From JAVJSU01 sp040219275 (GTDB lineage Bacteria > Chloroflexota > Anaerolineae > Aggregatilineales > Phototrophicaceae), in NCBI GenBank assembly GCA_040219275.1, contig JAVJSU010000026.1, forward strand, positions 1 through 21,309: DNA of 21,309 bases, written 5' to 3'. Below, piece after piece: positions 10,401 to 19,400 of this stretch. Position 1 is the stretch's first letter; each line of letters begins with the position of its first letter. Under the pieces are notes generated by a model. It did not search any database and had not been told where the DNA came from. It saw nothing but the letters and a program-made list of their open reading frames with translations. A program made the position numbers and the translations under genes.

Positions 10401-13400
10401 CTAGCTCTGATACCAACATCAGTGTCATCAAGACTGCACCGCAAAGTGTGCTGGTCGGCGATCAGTTCATCTACACGATTGACGTGACCAACAATGGTCT
10501 GGCAATTGCACAGGATGTGAAGATCACTGATATTCTGCCGGGTGGCGTGGAATTCGTTTCCTTCAACCCCGCAGACCCGATCTGCTCCGAAGTGAACGGT
10601 GTTGTCATCTGTAACATCGCACAAATTGGCGCGGGTGAAACGGAGACAATCGAAATCACGGTAGAAGCGGTGTCCGCATCGCAATTCTATCAACTCTCCG
10701 CGACCAACAGCGCACCTTTCACTGTGCCAAACCTGACACTGACGCACACCATCCCGGATAGCTTAACATTCGTGAATGTGGTGCCGTCCGATCAGTGTGT
10801 TTTCAATGAAAACAACAATACGATTACCTGTAGCTTCGGCTCAACTGCGCCGGGCGTGACGAAGTTTGCCACTGTCGAAGTGACGACAAACGAACCGTCC
10901 ATCATCACCAACACAGCAATCGTCAGCGCAGACAATGCCGATACCGTCGCCAGTAATCAGGCGATTACAACGGTGGAAGCGACTGATATTGTGCTCGATG
11001 CCTCTGCACTCGTAGAAATTACGCCGGGTGGTGGATTAGGTGCGAGTACCTTCGGTGGTAGCTCCATCCAGATCACCAACAACTCTGCTGATGGTGTGAA
11101 TATCACCGGCATCAGCATCGACTTCAGCACCGCCATCTTGCCGGATATGGTCTTTGATCCTGTCGGCGCAGGTGGTGATGCCACTGCCAGTTGTTTCACC
11201 GCCAATGTGGGCGGCGCAGCAGTCGGCGTGGTTGCACCCGCTGACCCGTGTGTTGATCCTTACACCGTACCGCGCAATGGCGGTTTCGATGTGATGACAC
11301 TCGCGTTTACCGACTTTGGCGCAGGTGAATACTTCGCCTTTACGACAGATGTTGACCCCAACAGCATTAAGGATGTACCGGGTGCGGGTAACGCGGGTGC
11401 GGTCTCCGGTTATGAATTGACCGGTAGCACCGTCACCGTGACCTTCAGCGACGGGTCATCAGAACAAATTCTGGTAGCCAGCATCTATGAAGATGGTAGC
11501 CTCGGTGGTGGTCAGGCAGTGGTTGCCAATGACGCACTCGACGCACCGACCATCGCCCTACTCGGCTATCCGACAACCCCGGTCACGGTGAACGACACCG
11601 CACAAACGGTTCAGGTCACAGGCACACCGGGCGCGAACGTCAGCCTTCTGCTGATGGATACCCGTCTCTATATCGCTACAGGCGCACCACCCTTCGGCGT
11701 GACCGATACAACCTACTATGCGAATGAAGCCATGTCCGGCAAAACCCTGTACACAGGTGTCATTCCGGCAGGTGGTACGCTCAATGTTCCGGTCACGTTG
11801 CTCCAAACCGCAAGTGGCGATGCAACACCGGACGGTGGCTTGAACAGAATCGTCGCTGTCCTCAGTGATGCACCGTACGCGGCGGATACACTTGTCAGCC
11901 AGACGAGCAATTTCCTTGTCGTCAAATATGATCCTGATCTCGTGTCACCGGGAATCGTCTTCGATCCGGCGACGATCACCGTAAATGTGGTCGCGGGTGA
12001 AAGCACAACAATTGACATCACCGCAGACAGTAGTGATGCCAGCACCCTGCCGAGTCCGGTAGCTATCCTTGACTTCGATGATGCGACCAACCTTGATGCC
12101 GATTGGCTGAGTACAACCTCCGCCATGACACAAGGCGTATCGTATGAACTCACCATTGATGCAACCAGTCTGGTCGCCGGAACAACCCTCACGGGACGTT
12201 TGGAAGGCACAGTCGCTGGTTATGAAATTGGCATCCTGCCGATCACGCTCAATGTGGTCGAAACTGCTGGTGATGGCGTAGCAACAGTCTCCATCACACC
12301 GGGCGGTGGTTTGGGTTCAACCGTTTACGGCGGCACTGATAAACTTCAGATTAGCAATAACTCACCAGCAGGAAGCGGTGTTCAAATCACGAGCATCAGC
12401 ATTGACCTCGGTACAGGTATCCTGCCTGATATGGTCTGGGACCCGATTGGTACAGGTGGTGATGCTACTGCCCAGTGCTTTACCGCAAGTGGTGCCGCCA
12501 CAACGGTGGGCTTGGTTACACCGGCTGATCCTTGCGTGACACCGTTCAGCGTGCCGCGTCAGGGTGGCTTTGATGTCATCACCTTAAACTTCACGGGCTT
12601 TGACCCCGGTGAGAACTTCAGCTTCTCCACCGATATTGACCCGAATAGCATTCAGGGTGTACCGGGCGCAGGAAACGCGGGTGCGGTCTCCGGTTATGAA
12701 CTCATCGGTAGCACCGTCACAGTGAGCTTTAGCGACGGTAGCGTTGTAACAACCAGCCTGTTCGAGGATGGTAGCCTCGGCGGTGGTAGCGCGGTAGCGG
12801 CGGCAAATGCACCCGCGACACCGGGCATCGCCGTTCTGGGTGTCAGCCCGACACCGGCAATCGTCAATACACTCAATCAGACGGTTATCGTCACAGGCAC
12901 ACCGGGCGCGAGTGTCAGCTTGCTCCAGATGGACGCACGCTTGTACATCGCAAGCGGTAACCCTGCATTCAACGTGAGCGACACGACCTTCTACGCTAAC
13001 GAAGCCATGAGTGGCAAGACTGTTTATACCGGCACAATCGGACTTGATGGCACGCTCTCCATTCCGGTCACACTCTTACAAACCGCAGGCGCGACAGGTA
13101 CGCCGGATGGTGGTCTGAATCACTTCATCGCAGTTATTGAAAGCGGTGTCGGTGAACAAACCAGCCAGACGAGCAATACCGTCATCCTGAAATACGATCC
13201 TGATTACACCGGACCGGCTCTGGTCATCACACCGGAAACGCTCGCCTTCGCCGTACAAGCGGACATCATCACCGGCGATTCGTTCGTCGTCAGCACCAGT
13301 GATAGCTCGGTAGTAACGGGTGTCGCACTGACTGCTGAAGATGCGACGCTCAGTGCGCCTGCATGGTTGACGATCCCGGCGACGACAGACACAGGCGTGG

Positions 13401-16400
13401 CGCAAAATCTGACAGTTGATACCACCGGATTGAGTGATGGTCTCTACACCGCGACCGTAACGGCAAGTGCGGCTGGTTATCTGCCAGTCAACATGCAAGT
13501 TTCGGTCACCGTAGGTACGGTTTCCAGTCAGGCAATTTGTATCAACGCGGGTGGTCCTGCCTACACAACCGTAGCAGACAGCTTCTTCCCTGCTGGTGTC
13601 GAATTCCTTGCGGATAGCACCAATGTGTCGCCGTATTTCGATAGTGGTAGTAAATCAACCTTTACTAATCCGAGCATCGTCTTAACAAATAGCAACAATC
13701 CGCCGCTGTTCACTACAGAACGTAGCGCAACGGCAAATCTGGTACCGTTTAACTTCGCACTAGACGTAAACCCCGGTCAGTACCTCGTCCAGATGTACTT
13801 TGCCGATATTTATTTCGGTGCAACTGGTGGCGGTGGACGCGACCCGAATGACGGTCAGCGCGTGTTCGACCTGACAGTTGAACCGGGTACTGCTAACGAA
13901 GTGCTTCTGCTGGATGATTACGACTTGAATGCCGATGTTGGACCGGAAACAGTGGTTTTGCATCAGGGCATCTTCACGGTCAGTGATAGCCAGTTGAACA
14001 TCAACTTCACACCGTCCGTCGATCAGGCGAAGATCTCTGCCCTGTGTGTCACTCCGGTAACGGGTGGTGGCAACATCGCGCCGACGATCAACCCGATTGC
14101 CGATGCAACGGTCAGCGAAGGCGAAATCTTCGCAACAACAGTGAGCGCGTTTGACTCAGAAATCGTGAGCCTGAGCGCGACAGTCGAAGATGCACTCGCG
14201 GCTCCGGTTAGCGCGACTATCGTCGACAACGGCAATAACACCGCCTCCATCTCCATCCCAACAGTGGTGGGTGATGCGGGTGACGTGTACACAGTCACTG
14301 TCTCAGCAGATGACGGCGTGAACCCGGTAGCGACAGAGACTTTCCTTGTCTACGTCATTCCGGTCAGCGAGAACGAACCGTCTGCGGAAATTCTGATCAC
14401 CGATGGTGTGACGGACAACCTCCAGAGCTGGAACGATACCAGCACCTACGGCGGCGACTCATTCACAATCCAAAACACAGGTGATGTCAATATCACATCG
14501 GTTGCCTTCAATGTATCCACAACCTACATGCCGGACATCGTGTTTGATCCGGTTGCCCATGGTGGTGATACGGTCGCCAAGTGCTTCGATGCAAACACGG
14601 GCGCGGCGACAGTCGGTCTCGTGACTGCTGATGGCGCATGTGGTGTTCCGCCGTTCGGTCTGCCGAACCTCGATCAACAAGCGGGTGATACCGATCCTGA
14701 CGCGGGTTACTTCGGCTTAACAATTACCTTCGACGACTTCAATCCGACTGAACTCTTCGGCTTCTCGGTCGATATGGACCCCAGTAGTATCAAGGGGGAC
14801 ACCACGCCGGGCGGTTCCGGTGGTATCTCCGGTATGGAACTCATCGGCTCTACCGTCACCGTGACCTTCGAAGATGGCACAATCATCACCGCCCCGGTCT
14901 GGTTAGACGGCGTTCAGAGTAACGCGGGTGGACGCGTCGTCATCGGGCAGTTCGCGCCAGTTGCGCCGAGCATCTCGATGGTGGGCTTGACCACACCAAC
15001 AACAACCAACGTCTTAAGCCAGATGGTTCAGGTACTCGGTACGCCGAATGCCCCCTTCACCCTGTTACAGGTTGATGGTCGTCTGCACATCGACAGCGGC
15101 TCTGCGAACGGTGACTATCCGAATGGATATGACATTGACCCGTATGAAGCCAATGAATCAATCGGCAAGTCCGTTTATACCGGTACGCTGAATGGCTCCG
15201 GTGTGGCGATGGTTCCGTTGAACCTGTTACTCACAACCCAGACTTATGGTGGACCCGATGGTGGCATCAACCACTTCATCGCGGTGATCAACGGTCTGAA
15301 TGGTCAAACCAGCGGGACGAGTAACGTACTCGTCGTCGAATATGATCCGAACTTTAATGGTGGTAATAACACACCGCCCGTCGTGACCAATCCGGGTACA
15401 CAAACCAGCCAATCCGGTGTTCCGATTACACCGCTTCAGATCGTCGCGACAGCACCGGAAATCGACCAGACACTGGCGTTCAGCGCAACTGGCTTGCCGC
15501 AGGGTCTGAGCATCAACCCCGGCACGGGTGTCATCAGTGGCACACCAACGTGCGCGGTTGTAGGTGGCGCTGGCGCATTCCAGGAATCACAATCCGGTCT
15601 CTTCTCTATAGAAGTGGAATCTGTCCCGCCAACGGATGATTGGACAATCGAAACTGCGGTTAATGGTGCCAGCGGTGATTACTACGAATGGCAAAACGGT
15701 AGCACCTTCACTGGAATCGTCCAACCGGGACAGGGTGTACTCTCTTACCCGGTCGAAATCGAAACACCCGGACGCTATCGCTTCCTGTGGCGCACCGCCG
15801 CACCCAACAGCACAGAACACAACGACACATGGGTACGCGTGACGGGCGCAGGCAGTGATGCAGTTGGCGTTCAGGGTTCAACAGAAATCCAGATCGGCAA
15901 CGGTCAGGGCTGGATCAAGGTTTACCAGAATTCTTCTGGAAACAATTGGGCGTGGGTCGCCAATACAGTGGACAATGATGCCCACCAGATCTACTTTGAC
16001 TTTGCAACCGCCGGTGTCTACACAGTTGAATTCTCAGCACGCTCCACACTACATAAGTTGGATCGCTGGGTACTCTACAACAGTAGCTACAGCCAGGGTC
16101 AGGCAACCAGCCTGAACGTTCCGATATCACAGCGTGAACAACAGGGTGGCAGTGACAATTGCACCTACGATGTGGAAATCACCGTGATCGACAACGGTAC
16201 ACCGATTGGTGTGACCATCACCGAATTCCAATGGAACGTCACAACCGACGTAGTTGTTGAAAATGTCGCACCGACAGCCAATGTAGGTAGCTACGCGAAC
16301 CCGATCCTCGATACCGACACCTTAGTGGGTGAAACGGTCATACTCGACGGCTCCGGCAGTAGCGATAGCGACGGCACGATCGTCACCTATAATTGGACAG

Positions 16401-19400
16401 TCAATGGGTCGCCCGTCAACCAGAATACCGACACACCAACAGTCAACTTAAATGATGGCGCGAATACCGTCTCGTTAATCGTGATCGACGACGATGGCGC
16501 ATCATCTGCACCGTCTGCAACCACTATCAACATTCAGGCATACGTACCACCAGGTGAATGTGGCGGTCTGGTTGTTGAAGCAGAATCCGGCGAACTTTCC
16601 GGCAACTTCGTCATCGGCAACGATGCGAACGCCAGCGGTGGACAATACGTCCATGCTCCACAACTTTCGGGGAACTCGTCTGTTCCGAGCAACAATCATC
16701 ATGTCACCCTGTGCTTCACTGTTCCGCAGGTAGGTACCTACCAGATGATCGGTTGGGTCTGGGCGAGTGACGACGGTGGCGACTCATTCTTCGTCAATGT
16801 TGGCGGCCAAAGCTACATCTGGGATGTTTTGATAAACACGACTTACGCCCAGAACTATGTCAATGGACGTGGTGTTGGCAATCCGTTACAGGTTAATCTG
16901 CCTGCCGGTGAGGTCGAAATTACCTTCGCAGTCCGTGAAGATGGCGCTCGACTGGATAAAGTTCAACTTGAGTTGGTGGGTGGACAGCCCACCAACCTCC
17001 TGCCGACTGCGGATGCCGGTAGCTACGGCACTGTCGCAGATAGCAACGGACTACCCGGTGAGCCTTTCGTACTGGACGGCACGGACAGTAATGATCCTGA
17101 CGGCAACATCGTCACCTATATCTGGGCGATCAACGGTATCGCGGTGGGACAGAATACACCCACACCGGCGGTCAACCTGAGTGATGGTAGCAATCAAGTG
17201 AGCTTGATCGTGGTTGACAATGACGGTGCATCCTCCGCGCCGTCCATCACGGCAGTCAATGTGACCGCGCCTGTCATCACACCGCCGACCTGTGGACCGC
17301 TGACCCAACAAGCCGAAAATGGCACGCTGGCTGGCAACTTCACCACGGCGGCAAGCGGCTCTGCAAGTGGTGGTCAATATATCCTTACGCCGAACGGCTC
17401 TGGCAGTAGCAATGGTGCGCCGAGCGCGACCACAACAGCGACGTACTGCTTCACTGTGGCGCAAACGGGCACTTACCAGATCACCGGACAGGTATCGGGT
17501 AAGAGCCAGGGCAACACGTTCTGGATACAGGTACTGGGCAATAACTATCTGTGGGACATGCCTATAACCACGGGCTTTGTACAGGACTTCGTGAACAATC
17601 GTGGTGGGGCAGACCCCGTCCAACTCAACCTGACCGCCGGACAGCAACTCACCGTCGTGGTGACCGTCCGTGAAGATGGCGCTTGGTTGGATACCATCGG
17701 ACTCGAGTTGGTGGGTGGGCAACCCACCAACATCGCCCCGACAGCCAATGTCGGCGTGTATGGCACGATTGCGGATAACAACGGCATAGCGGGTGAAACG
17801 GTAACGCTGGATGGCTCTGGCAGTGACGATCCAGACGGCACAATCGCCACCTATAACTGGACGGTCAACGGGACTCCGCTGAATCAGAATACCGACACAC
17901 CGTCGGTCAACCTGAACGATGGCGCAAATACCGTCTCCTTGATCGTGATTGACGACGACGGCGCATCATCAACCGCATCATCAACGACCATCAATGTGAG
18001 CGCACCCACGCCACAAAATCAAGCACCGATAGCCAATGTGGGTTCGTACATCACGGTTGCAGATAGCAACGGTGTGGCGGGCGAAACAGTCACGCTGGAT
18101 GGCTCTGGCAGTGACGATCCAGACGGCACAATCAACACCTACAACTGGACGGTCAACGGGTCGCCGGTCAATCAGAATACCGACACACCATCGGTCAGTT
18201 TGAATGACGGTGCGAACAGTGTTTCCTTGATTGTGATTGACGACGAAGGTGCTTCATCAACCCCGTCAACAACGACGATTACCGTAGAAGCGCCTGTCAT
18301 CACACCGCCGACCTGTGGAACGCTGACCCAACAAGCCGAAAATGGTACGTTGACGGGCAACTTCACTACAGCGGCAAGTGGTTCTGCAAGTGGTGGTCAA
18401 TACATCCTGACCCCGAACGGCTCCGGTGACTCAATGGGTTCGCCAAGTGGATCGACAACAGCGACCTATTGCTTCACTGTGGCGCAAACAGGCACTTACC
18501 AGATCACCGCACAGGTATCGGGCAAGAGTCAGGGCAACACCTTCTGGGTACAGGTACTCGGCAGTAACTACCTGTGGGATATGCCTTTAACTGCGGGCTT
18601 CGTGCAAGACTACGTGAACAATCGTAGTGGCTCAGACCCCATCCAACTGAACCTGACCGCCGGACAGCAACTCACCGTCGTGGTGACCGTCCGCGAAGAT
18701 GGCTCTTGGTTGGATACCATCGGACTAGAGTTGGTGGGCGGACAGCCCACCAACCTCCCGCCGACGGCGAATGCCGGTAGCTACGGCACTGTTGCAGAAA
18801 GTGATAACGCACCGGGCGAGACCATCGAATTGGACGGCACAGCCAGTAATGATCCTGACGGTAACATCGTCACCTACAACTGGACGGTCAATAGTGTCGC
18901 GGTGGGACAAAACACGGCAACACCGTCCGTCACTCTGAATGACGGCGCCAACACCGTCTCGCTCATCGTGATTGACGACGACAGCACGTCATCCGCACCG
19001 GCAAATGTCACCATTAATGTCGAACCGTATGTTCCGACAGGGGGCACCTGTGGCGGTCTGGTGGTCGAGGCTGAAGATGGGGAACTGTCCGGCACCTTCG
19101 TCATCGGCAACGATGCGAATACCAGTGGCGGTCAGTACGTCCATGCGCCGCAACTTTCGGGCAACGCTTCGGTTCCGACGAACAATAACAACGTCACCCT
19201 GTGCTTCACCGTTCCGCAGGCGGGCACCTACCAGATGATCGGTTGGATCTGGGCAAATGACAGCGGTAGTGACTCGTTCTTCGTTAACGTCGGTGGTGAA
19301 AGCTACATCTGGGACGGGATGATGAACACAAACTACGATCCGGACTATGTGAATGGACGTGGCGTGGGCAATCCGTTACAGGTGAACCTACCTGCCGGTG

